A stretch of DNA of 64,000 bases from Photobacterium phosphoreum (GCF_002954725.1 NZ_MSCQ01000001.1:1150341-1214340); one strand, 5' to 3'. Positions 37,105 through 45,551 are shown, counted from the first letter of the stretch. Notes: generated by a model not told the origin, from the sequence alone. Made by a program: numbers and translations.

Positions 37105-37565
37105 TAAATTAGTCTTGAATATCAATAAAACAAAGGGCTCATGTAGCCCTTTTTTTCGTCTCTATCATTCAAAAAAAACCAAAACACATCAAACATTTCA
37201 ATAATATAGGCTTAAGATTAATAAGCACTAATACTATTTGATCGATAAAGAAAAATCAGCTCTAACATCAGTAAAAGTTGCTTCTCTCACAATAAGCAAA
37301 CAATAGCATAATAACTCAACATGTTATTTTGTTAAAGTGGTCACATTATTGACTTGTTCTTACAGGAGAAACTTGCCCTTTCAATATGAAAATGGCCTAA
37401 TACTCATGGTTTTATGAAAGGCCTATTTATGCAACAAATTGAAAGAGAAAACTTCGATACACTGTTCAAATATTCACAGTTGTCCTGAAGCGCTTCATTA
37501 TTCTTTTGTACATAAGTAAAACAGCGTAATGTGCGCTACTAATTTATTATTTCAGGAGACATAAC
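37105..37565. other. gap between the two csp genes
   Basis: Holds the terminator of copy 1 and, for copy 2, a leader with the imperfect repeat TGGCCTAATACTCAT...ATGAAAGGCCTA around 37392-37428. No coding frame. Confidence 0.5.
37132..37157 (+). terminator. terminator of csp copy 1
   Basis: Stem AAAGGGCT / AGCCCTTT with a 5-base loop and a T run. Confidence 0.9.
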
Positions 37566-37775
37566 ATGTCTAAAGCAACTGGTATCGTTAAGTGGTTCAA
37601 CGATGAGAAAGGTTTCGGTTTTATCACTCAAGACAATGGCGGCGCTGACGTATTCGTTCACTTCCGTGCTATCACTGGTGAAGGCTTCAAATCTCTAGCT
37701 GAAGGTCAGAAGGTTTCTTTTGACGTTGAGCAAGGCCAAAAAGGTCCTCAAGCTGCTAACGTTGAGCGTGCTTAA
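37566..37775 (+). CDS. CspA-family cold-shock protein (copy 2)
   Basis: A 69-residue cold-shock domain ([26 protein letters not shown]) with TTTCAGGAGACATAAC before the ATG. It shares the [12 protein letters not shown] start with copy 1. Codon choice is more biased (GCT, CGT, GGT), suggesting the more highly expressed paralogue. Confidence 0.95.
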   Translation: MSKATGIVKWFNDEKGFGFITQDNGGADVFVHFRAITGEGFKSLAEGQKVSFDVEQGQKGPQAANVERA

Positions 37776-37801
37776 TTTTTCAACGAACAGTTGAAAGAAG
37801 T

Positions 37802-37828
37802 AAAGGGTATCTCAGATACCCTTTTTTT
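37802..37828 (+). terminator. terminator of csp copy 2
   Basis: Stem AAAGGGTAT / ATACCCTTT with a CTCAG loop followed by a T run. Confidence 0.9.
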
Positions 37829-37850
37829 ATATCTATTTTTTTATATCTAT

Positions 37851-37886
37851 TGTTTATATAACCGCAAATGTTTATATAACCGCAAA
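37851..37886. repeat. perfect 18-bp tandem duplication
   Basis: Two adjacent copies of TGTTTATATAACCGCAAA, ending on the base before the stop codon of the GNAT gene. Just upstream (37827-37850) a TTTTTATATCTA-like unit is also doubled. This looks like replication slippage. Confidence 0.9.
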
Positions 37887-38348
37887 TCACGCTACCACAC
37901 GCACCATTTTTACTCGTGGTTGATCAGGGCCAAAATAGTCATTTTCTTGTTCAACATCCGTAAAACCAAGCTGCTGATAGAGCTTTTTAGCAGGATTATC
38001 AGGATGTACCGTTAACCAGAGCTTCTCACATCCACTCAGTATGGCCATAGCCTCTTGTATCAATTGTTTACCTATACCTCGCCCCTGTACGCTAGGATCT
38101 ACCGCTAATGCCAGTATCCACCCCTCTGATACAACTAATGACATGGTGTTAAACTGAGGTGCACACAACACATAACCAACAATATTATCTTGGTAACGAG
38201 CCACCAATAAACCGCTAGGCCAACAATCGTACGCTTGGCGAATAAAAAAATCAGGATAACAATGATCGCCAAACAAGTGTTGTTCTAACTGATACACCGC
38301 TTGCACATCTTCTTTCTTAGCAACATCAATTGTTATTAACTCAACCAC
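37887..38348 (-). CDS. GNAT family N-acetyltransferase
   Basis: A 153-residue protein starting at GTG 38348, with AGGGAA 5 bases upstream. GNAT motif A is clear: ILALAVDPSVQGRGIGKQLI, the acetyl-CoA pyrophosphate loop. Motif B lies at LWLTVHPDNPAKKLYQQLGF. It resembles RimI-type enzymes, but the substrate cannot be told. It is monocistronic. Confidence 0.88.
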   Translation of the reverse strand: MVELITIDVAKKEDVQAVYQLEQHLFGDHCYPDFFIRQAYDCWPSGLLVARYQDNIVGYVLCAPQFNTMSLVVSEGWILALAVDPSVQGRGIGKQLIQEAMAILSGCEKLWLTVHPDNPAKKLYQQLGFTDVEQENDYFGPDQPRVKMVRVVA

Positions 38349-38382
38349 AGTATTCCCTACCCATTATTTTCCTTTCTTCCAT

Positions 38383-38417
38383 AAAAAAGCCAGCATCGAA
38401 TAAACGACACTGGCTTT
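38383..38417 (-). terminator. yeiP terminator
   Basis: Stem AAAGCCAG...CG / CG...CTGGCTTT around a short loop. On the minus strand a T run follows, about 20 bases past the yeiP stop. Confidence 0.8.
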
Positions 38418-38439
38418 ATAAAACAATAATAACTAATTA

Positions 38440-39012
38440 TTATTTATCAGCACGGCTCATAAACTTGTGTTCAGCTGTGTTGATTTTGATTTTTTCGCCA
38501 TTTGCAATGTATTCAGGAACTTGAACAACAAGACCTGTAGACAATGTTGCAGGCTTAGTACGAGCACTTGCAGATGCACCTTTAATTGAAGGATCTGTCT
38601 CAACAATTGTTAGCTCTACCGTTGCTGGTAGTTCTAATGCAACAGGTACACCATCAACAGTCAATACTTCAATACCTTTAGTATCTTCAGTAATGAAAAG
38701 TAGTTCTTCAGAAATTGCATCTTTAGTGAAAGTGTATGGCGTGTAATCTTCATCATCCATAAACACATATTCTTCACCGTCGATGTATGAGAAAGAGGCT
38801 TTTTGACGACTAAAATCTGCTAACGTAATCATCTCATCAGCTTTGAAACTAACATCTGATTTTGAGCCCGTTGCAACATCATAAATACGCATACGGTAAA
38901 GACTTGCGCCTGCACGACCACTAGGCGTTAGCTTAGTAATTTCTTTAACTAAAGATACTTTACCATTAAGTTCAATAGCAGCAAATTTTTTAATATCACT
39001 AGCCTTTGGCAT
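38440..39012 (-). CDS. yeiP: elongation factor P-like protein YeiP
   Basis: 190 residues from ATG 39012, where E. coli YeiP begins ([18 protein letters not shown]); the frame runs upstream without homology. Three beta-barrel domains of the EF-P fold: a KOW-like N-terminal domain, a middle OB domain ([14 protein letters not shown]) and the C-terminal domain with the signature [20 protein letters not shown]. The lysine-modification loop of true EF-P is replaced by [11 protein letters not shown], as in the EfpL/YeiP subfamily, which helps ribosomes through difficult sequences. Confidence 0.95.
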   Translation of the reverse strand: MPKASDIKKFAAIELNGKVSLVKEITKLTPSGRAGASLYRMRIYDVATGSKSDVSFKADEMITLADFSRQKASFSYIDGEEYVFMDDEDYTPYTFTKDAISEELLFITEDTKGIEVLTVDGVPVALELPATVELTIVETDPSIKGASASARTKPATLSTGLVVQVPEYIANGEKIKINTAEHKFMSRADK

Positions 39013-39221
39013 GATCATTATTCCAAAAATAAATAGTGGTGAGAAATTACACCAAGATACAGATTTATAGCAAGTAATATGATAGTTCAATCTCTATTTT
39101 TTTGCATTGAACTACCCACATGGTCAATAGATAGACAAGAAAATAATCTAATCATCTTCTTTACTCTCTTGATATTACTTTATATAGAGCATCACTTATA
39201 ATAAATGCTATAACCACTATA

Positions 39222-39641
39222 TTAAGGCAATACTAACGCATTAACATCACTTAATACCCAAGCACTGTTATGTTCAGTAAAACCAATTTTAGGATAATAA
39301 CCTTCAGCTTTGGGTGCTGATAATAAAACAATTTTACAATCTTCAGCGATAGATTCTGCCGTGACTAAAATAAGGTATTTAGCAATACCCATTGATTGAA
39401 CACTTTGATCAACAGCAAGATCAGACAAATAGCAGCAATAATGGAAGTCGGTCATTGAGCGAGCAATACCAACAAGTTGCTCGTCAACCCATGCTGTGAC
39501 AATCAAATTACTATTTTCAAGCATCCCTGTAATTGTCGCCTCATTATCAACGGGTCGGCGATCACCCAAGGTCGTCTTATTGACTAATTCAATATATTGG
39601 CTTGCTGTAATTGGATGATTAACTTTATATTCGATTTCCAT
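39222..39641 (-). CDS. GNAT family N-acetyltransferase
   Basis: A 139-residue protein. GNAT motif A YLSDLAVDQSVQSMGIAKYL and the C-terminal AEGYYPKIGFTEH, typical of the family, are present. The glycine of the Q-x-x-G-x-G/A loop is kept (QSMGIA). The substrate is unknown. It is monocistronic with AGGGTC upstream of the ATG. Confidence 0.85.
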   Translation of the reverse strand: MEIEYKVNHPITASQYIELVNKTTLGDRRPVDNEATITGMLENSNLIVTAWVDEQLVGIARSMTDFHYCCYLSDLAVDQSVQSMGIAKYLILVTAESIAEDCKIVLLSAPKAEGYYPKIGFTEHNSAWVLSDVNALVLP

Positions 39642-39693
39642 CTTGACCCTTTAATACTAACTTGATGTTTTAACAACATACTACAGCCTTAAA

Positions 39694-39706
39694 GTGACAC
39701 TGTCAT
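39694..39706. promoter_or_regulatory. matS-like site (12/13)
   Basis: GTGACACTGTCAT departs from the matS consensus only at the last base. It lies between the GNAT gene and the chitin-binding remnant. Confidence 0.5.
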
Positions 39707-39748
39707 AACGCAAAAGATATAATCACCTATATACAGAAAATTAGAATG

Positions 39749-39874
39749 CTATTTTTTACTTACATAAACCTGCCATGGATCACCTTGATCAGGAAGGTCA
39801 CCTAATGTCCACCACTTTGCTTTATATATTATATCGTTATAGCTAATAATATCCCCACCATGATAGATAGTATC
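39749..39874 (-). pseudogene. remnant of a chitin-binding (CBM5/12) domain
   Basis: A 41-codon open segment on the minus strand, bounded by stops, reads ...IYHGGDIISYNDIIYKAKWW and continues TLGDLPDQGDPWQVYVSKK. It carries the CBM5/12 hallmarks (Y-x-G-G-D-x-x-x-Y-x-x-x-x-Y-x-A-K-W-W-T, then G-D-P-W). This domain usually ends chitinases or chitin-binding proteins. No start codon with an RBS and no upstream catalytic domain exist: the sodC 3' end lies only 51 bases away. So this is a decayed C-terminal fragment. Confidence 0.7.
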
Positions 39875-39925
39875 CTAATTTCAAATCGGTATGGTTGGCA
39901 GAGGAAATAACATCACTGGCGATAT

Positions 39926-40438
39926 TTATTTAATTACGCCGCACACTAAACGAGCGCCACTACCACCATGTTGATGCGGATGATCAGCATGATTATCACC
40001 ACCTACATGTACCATTAACGAACGTCCAACTAAATCAGCAAGCTTTAAACGAGGAGCAAGAACAGGCTCTGTCGCATGACCATGGTTATCAACATACAAT
40101 GGTGGTAAATCACCAAGATGATTATCATTAGTCCAAGAATAACCATGTTTTCCCGTATTCATTGGATCATAATGTCCACCAGCACCACCTGCAGCTATTG
40201 CTTTTCCATTTTCTTGCGTCATTTCACATGATGCATTTTCATGTAAATGAAACCCATGTAAACCCGCCGATAAACCAGATAAATTGGGTGTAAATACCAC
40301 ACCATATTGCGATTGTTTTGCTGTAATATTACCGATTGATTTATCTGTATTGAGATCGTCCATCTCAACCGTAATAACAGTAGCATTCGCATCAAATGAA
40401 GTAAGCAATAAGCTAAAAAACAACCAAAACTTTATCAT
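39926..40438 (-). CDS. sodC: periplasmic Cu/Zn superoxide dismutase
   Basis: 170 residues from ATG 40438 (AGGGATG upstream), starting with a signal peptide (MIKFWLFFSLLLTSFDANA). Copper/zinc ligands: GLHGFHLHENASC, GGAGGHYDP and HLGDLPPLYVD, and the C-terminal SLMVHVGGDNH. The disulfide cysteines are in NASC and RLVCGVI. It dismutates superoxide in the periplasm. The family includes the well-known Photobacterium bacteriocuprein. A His-rich insertion (DNHADHPHQHGG) near the C-terminus may bind metal. Confidence 0.96.
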   Translation of the reverse strand: MIKFWLFFSLLLTSFDANATVITVEMDDLNTDKSIGNITAKQSQYGVVFTPNLSGLSAGLHGFHLHENASCEMTQENGKAIAAGGAGGHYDPMNTGKHGYSWTNDNHLGDLPPLYVDNHGHATEPVLAPRLKLADLVGRSLMVHVGGDNHADHPHQHGGSGARLVCGVIK

Positions 40439-40551
40439 AAATTCATCCCTAAATTTAATTTCACATTTAAACATTTCCAATGATTATTAAATTATAGGCA
40501 CTTTTTTGCGTATTAGGTTAGCAAGGAGATAAAGAAATAAAAAATTACGTA

Positions 40552-40584
40552 ACAGCAACATAATATAAATAATTACGTTGCTGT
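40552..40584 (-). terminator. terminator of the small Cys-rich gene
   Basis: Stem ACAGCAAC.TAAT / ATTA.GTTGCTGT. On the minus strand it is followed by TACGTAATTTTTT, just after the stop at 40591. Confidence 0.7.
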
Positions 40585-40590
40585 CTTATT

Positions 40591-40806
40591 TTATTTACTT
40601 TCAGATGTATAGCTGGAATATGAACAGTAATAACAACCATTTGATTGAGGATATATTTTTTTTGCCGCATCTAATGCGGTACTACATGCTGTATGATAAC
40701 CAAGAGCATCACAATTTTTCAGACCAGGACTGTGGCTACATGATGCTGTATGAATTTCATGATCGCCATTATCTTGCGTATTTTTATCAACATAAAACAA
40801 ACTCAT
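40591..40806 (-). CDS. small conserved Cys-rich protein, unknown function
   Basis: A 71-residue protein from ATG 40806 (GAGGTG 5 bases upstream). It has no signal peptide. Pattern: YVDKNTQDNGDHEIHTASC, CDALGYHTACSTALDAAKK, then SNGCYYCSY, with five cysteines including a CYYC pair. I recall similar short proteins scattered in gammaproteobacteria, without function. The His/Cys arrangement could bind zinc. It has its own RBS and terminator. Confidence 0.75.
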   Translation of the reverse strand: MSLFYVDKNTQDNGDHEIHTASCSHSPGLKNCDALGYHTACSTALDAAKKIYPQSNGCYYCSYSSYTSESK

Positions 40807-41006
40807 AATCACCTCTGAATAGTAGTATTCTTAATAAAGACATTACTCCTCTACAATTATAGGAGATACTCAATAATCCCAATAATTAGATTTGTATCAC
40901 TTTCACAGGTGAATATTAGCCTTTAAATATTAATACTGTGATTAATTCGATTTATTCAAATATTATACAAATATATTTCCATATCACTGTCCTACTGCGG
41001 TCTTTA

Positions 41007-42392
41007 TTATTCATCTAATACGACTTCATCAGCTAGTGACTGTGTTTTCAATGCAAAAATCGCCATAATAAATGCAATAACCGCAACAGCAGCCATAACG
41101 AGATAAGTCGTATTAAATCCTGACGCTAACAGTCGAGCATCAACACCGGCTAAACCATTAGCACTATCGGCTAATACATCATCAGGTAATTGATAATGGA
41201 AAATAGCAGCACATACTGCAACACCAATTGCGCCACCTAGCTCACGGCCAAAATTAAACAATGACATCCCAATACCACGATCTCTTGGAGGCAATACGTT
41301 TTGTACTACCACACTTAAAGCTGGAAGCGTAAAACCAAGACCAAGACCTGCAAAAACGAGGGCTAATTTAACACCAAGATCAAAGTGCAATTGCCATAAC
41401 GCCAAAGATGTCATTAAGAAACCCAGTATGACAAAAATCTTATAATTCCCCCAACGAGCAATTAATTTACCGCCAATAAATGCGCCCGTTGTAATACTGA
41501 ACATAAAGATCATCATAAATAACCCACTTTCTGATGCTGTTAGCCCTTTTTGCCATTGAAGCTGTAAAGGAAAATACACTAACACAGCAAACATCAGTAA
41601 TTGTGAACATAAAATCAAACTAACACTGACCAAATAACCGGGTAAACGTATTAGACGCGCAGGAAGAATCGGATCTTTGGCCAATTTTTCAACAATATAA
41701 AGTAAAATCAATGCTAGCAATAAAGCACTGGCTACCCACCCTCTTGGAAGTTGTGATTCAGGCGATAATAGCAATAACACTAAGGTGGTCACACTGATAA
41801 GCAGCCCTGCACCTTTCCAATCGAACGGTGATTTTCGACCTTTACTTAAATGAGCTAAATTACGATTAACCATCCATAAGGCAAGAATACCGAGAGGTAA
41901 ATTCACCCAAAAAATCCAACGCCAATTAAGATGTTCCGCAAAAAAACCGCCCAGTAACGGACCAGCAATACTTGAAACAGCATAGACAATAGAAATATAA
42001 CCTTGATATTTACCGACAATACGCGCGGGAATACTGTCAGCTATCACTGTAAATGCTAATGCGATTAAACCGCCACCGCCAAGCCCTTGTAAAACACGGC
42101 TTGCAATTAACTGCCCTAAAGTATCTGATAGTCCACACGCAATAGATCCCAGCATAAATAACACAATACTCACATTGAGCATTTTTACTCGACCGAAAAT
42201 ATCACTTAATTTTCCATATACAGGAAGCACTGCGGTTGCCGCTAACAAATAAGCGGTGACAACCCACGTTAATGCCTGACCAGCATTTAAGTCCTGACCA
42301 ATAAGAGATAACGGTATGGTGACAATACTTTTTTCTAATGATCCTAGGGCAATAACAAGCGCGACACTGGCAAATATCCGTTGAGGTGACAT
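41007..42392 (-). CDS. MFS drug exporter, DHA2 (EmrB/QacA-like) family
   Basis: A 461-residue protein with about 12-14 transmembrane helices. MFS motif A is VYGKLSDIFGRVK after helix 2; the DHA2 block SRVLQGLGGGGLIALAFTVI and motif C SSIAGPLLGGFFAEHLNWRWIFWVN are clear. The usual LDxTIVNVALP of helix 1 is replaced by LEKSIVTIPLS, with Glu for Asp. Likely a proton-driven multidrug efflux pump; the substrate is not predictable. It is monocistronic and has no adjacent regulator or membrane-fusion partner. Confidence 0.9.
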   Translation of the reverse strand: MSPQRIFASVALVIALGSLEKSIVTIPLSLIGQDLNAGQALTWVVTAYLLAATAVLPVYGKLSDIFGRVKMLNVSIVLFMLGSIACGLSDTLGQLIASRVLQGLGGGGLIALAFTVIADSIPARIVGKYQGYISIVYAVSSIAGPLLGGFFAEHLNWRWIFWVNLPLGILALWMVNRNLAHLSKGRKSPFDWKGAGLLISVTTLVLLLLSPESQLPRGWVASALLLALILLYIVEKLAKDPILPARLIRLPGYLVSVSLILCSQLLMFAVLVYFPLQLQWQKGLTASESGLFMMIFMFSITTGAFIGGKLIARWGNYKIFVILGFLMTSLALWQLHFDLGVKLALVFAGLGLGFTLPALSVVVQNVLPPRDRGIGMSLFNFGRELGGAIGVAVCAAIFHYQLPDDVLADSANGLAGVDARLLASGFNTTYLVMAAVAVIAFIMAIFALKTQSLADEVVLDE

Positions 42393-42526
42393 TCAGTTTC
42401 CTTTATTTAAGCATAACAAATACAACTAGCTATATTGTTTCATTAGAATTAAAAAAAGCATAATCAAAACAGCTTGAATAATTTGCTAATACTTAAATAA
42501 AATCGAACAATACCCTTTTTCTGTGC

Positions 42527-43324
42527 CTATTTTAATACTTGCTGCTTAATAATGGTCATTACACCTTGCTCATTATTACTTGGAGCATGAAAACGGGCTA
42601 ATTGTTTTATTTCAGGATGGGCATTGTCCATCGCATAACTAAAATAGGTTTCTTTCAGCATTTCAATATCATTTAAGAAGTCACCAAAACTCATACTTTC
42701 TTCAAATTTGAAATCAAAAATACGCTGTAATTCTTTAATTGCAGCGCCTTTAGAGGCAGTTTTATGCATCACGTCAAGCCAAATTTTTGCACTAATAACA
42801 ACTTGATGAGTCTGGGCATATAAGGGGGCAATAATGGGATAAACCTGTTGCTCTGTACCATTAAAATTAAGGACTGCAATTTTAATAAATTCATCATCAA
42901 CAGCAAGTAAATTAGTAACAAATTCAAGGTTATGATAATATTTTTTGATTTCTTCTATCGCGTGTTCATCTGTTGTTTCGGTATAAGCAGAATTTTTACC
43001 GCACAGAACAATGAAGGTATTATCAATCGCTTTAATACTATTAATAATGGTATGAATTTCGGGCGTTGGAATGGTAGAGCTATAGAGTTCTTTTCCTTGG
43101 TACATCACTAAAGTACCATTTTCAGCAATAAACAGCATTTTGTCTTTAATGGGTTCAAAAGTATTCACTAAGCTCTGATACTGACGACCCGATGCAGCTG
43201 CAAATAACACATTTTTAGCATCAAGCTCATTAAACACATGATAAAAATCAGCGGGAAGTGCTTTCTCATCATTCAGTAACGTGCCATCCATGTCTGTTGC
43301 GATAAATTTTATTGAAGATGTCAT
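42527..43324 (-). CDS. Cof-type HAD hydrolase (paralogue A)
   Basis: A 265-residue HAD phosphatase, subclass IIB. Motif I DMDGTLLND carries the nucleophile Asp. Motif II is in FAAASGRQY, the Lys of motif III in TASKGAAIKEL, and motif IV in MSFGDFLNDIEM. Such enzymes dephosphorylate sugar phosphates or flavin nucleotides. ATG 43324 aligns with the paralogue; a GTG lies one codon upstream. It is about 65% identical to the copy at 43782-44585 by eye, and even the leader sequences (GGRGTAATAAC) match, so they arose by tandem duplication. Confidence 0.92.
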   Translation of the reverse strand: MTSSIKFIATDMDGTLLNDEKALPADFYHVFNELDAKNVLFAAASGRQYQSLVNTFEPIKDKMLFIAENGTLVMYQGKELYSSTIPTPEIHTIINSIKAIDNTFIVLCGKNSAYTETTDEHAIEEIKKYYHNLEFVTNLLAVDDEFIKIAVLNFNGTEQQVYPIIAPLYAQTHQVVISAKIWLDVMHKTASKGAAIKELQRIFDFKFEESMSFGDFLNDIEMLKETYFSYAMDNAHPEIKQLARFHAPSNNEQGVMTIIKQQVLK

Positions 43325-43446
43325 CACTCGTTATTACTCCGATATTTTATTATTAACATCCTCCATTCTACCTGTTAATGATGCTACTTTTCACTAAAAT
43401 ACCAATTAGTTACCCAATAAAAACTGAACAACATTAAAGCTACATA

Positions 43447-43483
43447 TAAAAAAACACCACTACATAACATGGTGGTGTTTTTT
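43447..43483 (-). terminator. terminator of the small membrane protein gene
   Basis: Stem AAAACACCAC / GTGGTGTTTT with a 10-base loop and T runs, directly after the stop at 43491. Confidence 0.85.
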
Positions 43484-43490
43484 ACTGATA

Positions 43491-43673
43491 TTAAGAGAGA
43501 TGATCATCATCCCTCTTAAACTTTGGTGTCGACTTTTCGTCAGTGCTACAACACCCGCCAATATTTTCTTTTTTCGCTTTTAGATATAATTGTATAAATA
43601 AAAAGAACATGAAGAATAAAAACACAACAACAGAAATAATGATATATAGCGGAAATAGCTCATCGGTATTCAT
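43491..43673 (-). CDS. small single-pass membrane protein
   Basis: A 60-residue protein with AAGGAG 7 bases before ATG 43673. One long hydrophobic helix (about 8-32, LYIIISVVVFLFFMFFLFIQ) is followed by a basic turn (KAKKE), a GGCC motif and a charged tail. The topology and vicinal cysteines resemble small FeoB-associated or metal-handling membrane peptides, but I do not recognise the family. It lies between two HAD paralogues with its own RBS and terminator. Confidence 0.65.
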   Translation of the reverse strand: MNTDELFPLYIIISVVVFLFFMFFLFIQLYLKAKKENIGGCCSTDEKSTPKFKRDDDHLS

Positions 43674-43781
43674 AGAATCTCCTTATCTGTCCCACTGACT
43701 GATCATGTAAATAAGAATGTAATTCATTATCAGGATTTATCAACCATAATTTAAATATTGTTTTTTGCCGCCACCAATCAC

Positions 43782-44585
43782 TTAGTGACAACGTAACACC
43801 TTTTGTTTGATCACGGTGATTACGCCCTGCTCATTATTACTAGGAGCAATAAAACGGGCTAATTTTTTGATCTCAGGATGTGCATTACTCATCGCATAAC
43901 TAAAATAGGTTTCGTTAAGCATTTCAACATCATTAAAGAAATCACCAAAACTCATACTATTTTCAAACGTAAACCCAAACTTATTACGCATTGCCAAAAT
44001 AGCTTGTCCTTTTGATGCGTGTTTATCCATAAAATCTAACCACGTTTTACCACTAACAACCACTTGATGCGTTTCAGCAAACAAAGGAGCGACGAGTGGA
44101 TAAACATGCTCTTCAGTACCACTAAAATTTAATACTGATACTTTAATAAATTCATCATCAACATCTAATAAGTCATCAACAAATCTTATTTGATGGCAAT
44201 ACTTCATGATTTCTTGCTGAGCATCTTCATCTTTTGTTTCGGTATAAGCCGATTTTTTACCGCAGAGCACTATATGACTATCTTTAATGTTACGCACAGT
44301 TTCAATAATTGAATCAATCTCAGGTTTAGAGATCGTTGCACTATAAAGCTCTTGGCCTTGATACATGACTAAGGTGCCATTTTCAGCAATAAACAAGACA
44401 TTATCTTTAATCGACTCAAACATATTTAACAACGTAAAGTATTGACGCCCAGAAGCCGCTGCAAATATTATATTTTTTTCATTAATCGCATGAAATACAT
44501 CATAAAAGTCGCATGGAAGCTGATTAGCATCATTCAGTAAAGTACCATCCATATCTGTTGCTATAAATTTTATATCAAATGTCAT
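43782..44585 (-). CDS. Cof-type HAD hydrolase (paralogue B)
   Basis: 267 residues from ATG 44585; the frame is open further upstream with no RBS. All HAD motifs are intact: IKFIATDMDGTLLND, FAAASGRQY, HASKGQAIL, SFGDFFNDVEML. Differences from paralogue A are spread over the whole length, mainly in the cap domain, so substrate ranges may differ. It ends with an extra RCH tail whose codons contain a matS-like sequence. Confidence 0.92.
   Translation of the reverse strand: MTFDIKFIATDMDGTLLNDANQLPCDFYDVFHAINEKNIIFAAASGRQYFTLLNMFESIKDNVLFIAENGTLVMYQGQELYSATISKPEIDSIIETVRNIKDSHIVLCGKKSAYTETKDEDAQQEIMKYCHQIRFVDDLLDVDDEFIKVSVLNFSGTEEHVYPLVAPLFAETHQVVVSGKTWLDFMDKHASKGQAILAMRNKFGFTFENSMSFGDFFNDVEMLNETYFSYAMSNAHPEIKKLARFIAPSNNEQGVITVIKQKVLRCH
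43785..43797. promoter_or_regulatory. matS-like site (12/13)
   Basis: GTGACAACGTAAC differs from the matS consensus at one base. It overlaps the final codons of HAD paralogue B, just before the stop. Confidence 0.45.
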
Positions 44586-44735
44586 TACTGTTATTACCCC
44601 GATAATCGTTAACTTAATACAGTAACGATATCTTACATACAAATTCTCAGTAAGCATATAACAGCAACACTCTTTGATATTCAAAGAGTGTTGTTAAATA
44701 TTTATAAGGCCATCCTTATTTTATAATTAACACAG

Positions 44736-44978
44736 TTACTTATCCGCAGCTGATAATAATTTTTCGTGGAAAGTCAGTATCCTCACTTTCTGTTTTATTA
44801 ATACACCAGAGTATGACTTATCAATTGACCCACTAACCATGTATCTTTGCAAAGATATATAATTAGTTGATGGCTTATCAAATTTAACCTTACCAATAAA
44901 GTCACCGTCTTTAGCAGATACACTATAAGAAGTTGAACTAATAATAATAAAAAGAATATAGGTAATATATCGCATCAT
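44736..44978 (-). CDS. small exported protein, downstream of DUF417 gene
   Basis: An 80-residue protein with AGGAG 5 bases before ATG 44978 and a signal peptide (MMRYITYILFIIISSTSYSVSA), leaving about 58 residues in the periplasm. It starts 8 bases after the DUF417 stop, so the two are co-transcribed. In E. coli rclC (DUF417) is likewise paired with a small periplasmic protein, RclB, but I see no DUF1471 similarity here. Function unknown. Confidence 0.65.
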   Translation of the reverse strand: MMRYITYILFIIISSTSYSVSAKDGDFIGKVKFDKPSTNYISLQRYMVSGSIDKSYSGVLIKQKVRILTFHEKLLSAADK

Positions 44979-44986
44979 TTTTTCTC

Positions 44987-45454
44987 CTAAGACTGACTGA
45001 CGAGTAATTTTTTATTATGCTCAACAACCATAATTGCAATCGCTAGAAATAAAATATCTTTGACTAAAAAGAAACTTGTCGTTGGTATCCCATCAACAAT
45101 TTTCCATGTATCAGGCGTTGTAAATAAGAAACTCAGTGTCACAATAAAAATAACGCTTGATGCTAATCCTGAAAAATAGCCTACTCGAGGATTAAAAAAG
45201 CCATAAATAAGTCCTATCGCAACGACAATCTCACTAAAACCAACAAGATTAGAAACTGTTTGAACAGATAAAAAGTTATATGCCCACCCCATTAGCGGAT
45301 GGTTTTTAATAAGAGGCTCAATTGCTGCAGCTTCAGTTGGTGTGAATTTAAAAATACCAATCCACAATAAAACTAACACAACACCAAAAACACCTAACTT
45401 GTAACCCAATGTGGTTGCTGGTGGTGCCGATGTGCATTTACTTAAACTATTCAT
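44987..45454 (-). CDS. DUF417 family inner-membrane protein (RclC/YkgB-like)
   Basis: A 155-residue protein with four transmembrane helices: GVVLVLLWIGIFKFTPTEA, the region around VSNLVGFSEIVVAIGLIYG, the segment SGLASSVIFIVTLSFLF and the C-terminal DILFLAIAIMVVE. The FKFTPTEAAAIEPLIKNHPL block and TPDTW are DUF417 hallmarks. E. coli RclC is induced by reactive chlorine. AAGGATATAAG precedes the ATG, and a 37-bp palindrome sits 17 bases upstream, between this gene and the divergent TetR gene. Confidence 0.88.
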   Translation of the reverse strand: MNSLSKCTSAPPATTLGYKLGVFGVVLVLLWIGIFKFTPTEAAAIEPLIKNHPLMGWAYNFLSVQTVSNLVGFSEIVVAIGLIYGFFNPRVGYFSGLASSVIFIVTLSFLFTTPDTWKIVDGIPTTSFFLVKDILFLAIAIMVVEHNKKLLVSQS

Positions 45455-45470
45455 CTTATATCCTTACAAT

Positions 45471-45507
45471 AACTAAATTGAACTAAACCGTTCAGTTCAA
45501 TTTAGTT
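45471..45507. promoter_or_regulatory. 37-bp near-perfect palindrome, probable TetR operator
   Basis: Arms AACTAAATTGAACT / AGTTCAATTTAGTT are exactly complementary over 14 bases around an almost symmetric AACCGTT core (core flanked by A and C). It sits in the DUF417 leader, facing the divergent TetR gene. Confidence 0.8.
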
Positions 45508-45532
45508 GCAAAAAAATATCCTGTCAACACTT

Positions 45533-45551
45533 TTGAACTAAACAGTTTATT
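45533..45551. promoter_or_regulatory. second, weaker TetR operator copy
   Basis: TTGAACTAAACAGTTTATT repeats the left arm and core of the 37-bp palindrome (TTGAACTAAAC-N-GTT), 38 bases before the TetR start. It would allow autoregulation. Confidence 0.55.

Noticed and set aside
37791..38015. 74-codon plus-strand frame over the csp terminator and tandem repeat
   Set aside because: It runs through the terminator, the 18-bp duplication (hence its repeated CLYNRK) and the opposite-strand GNAT gene.
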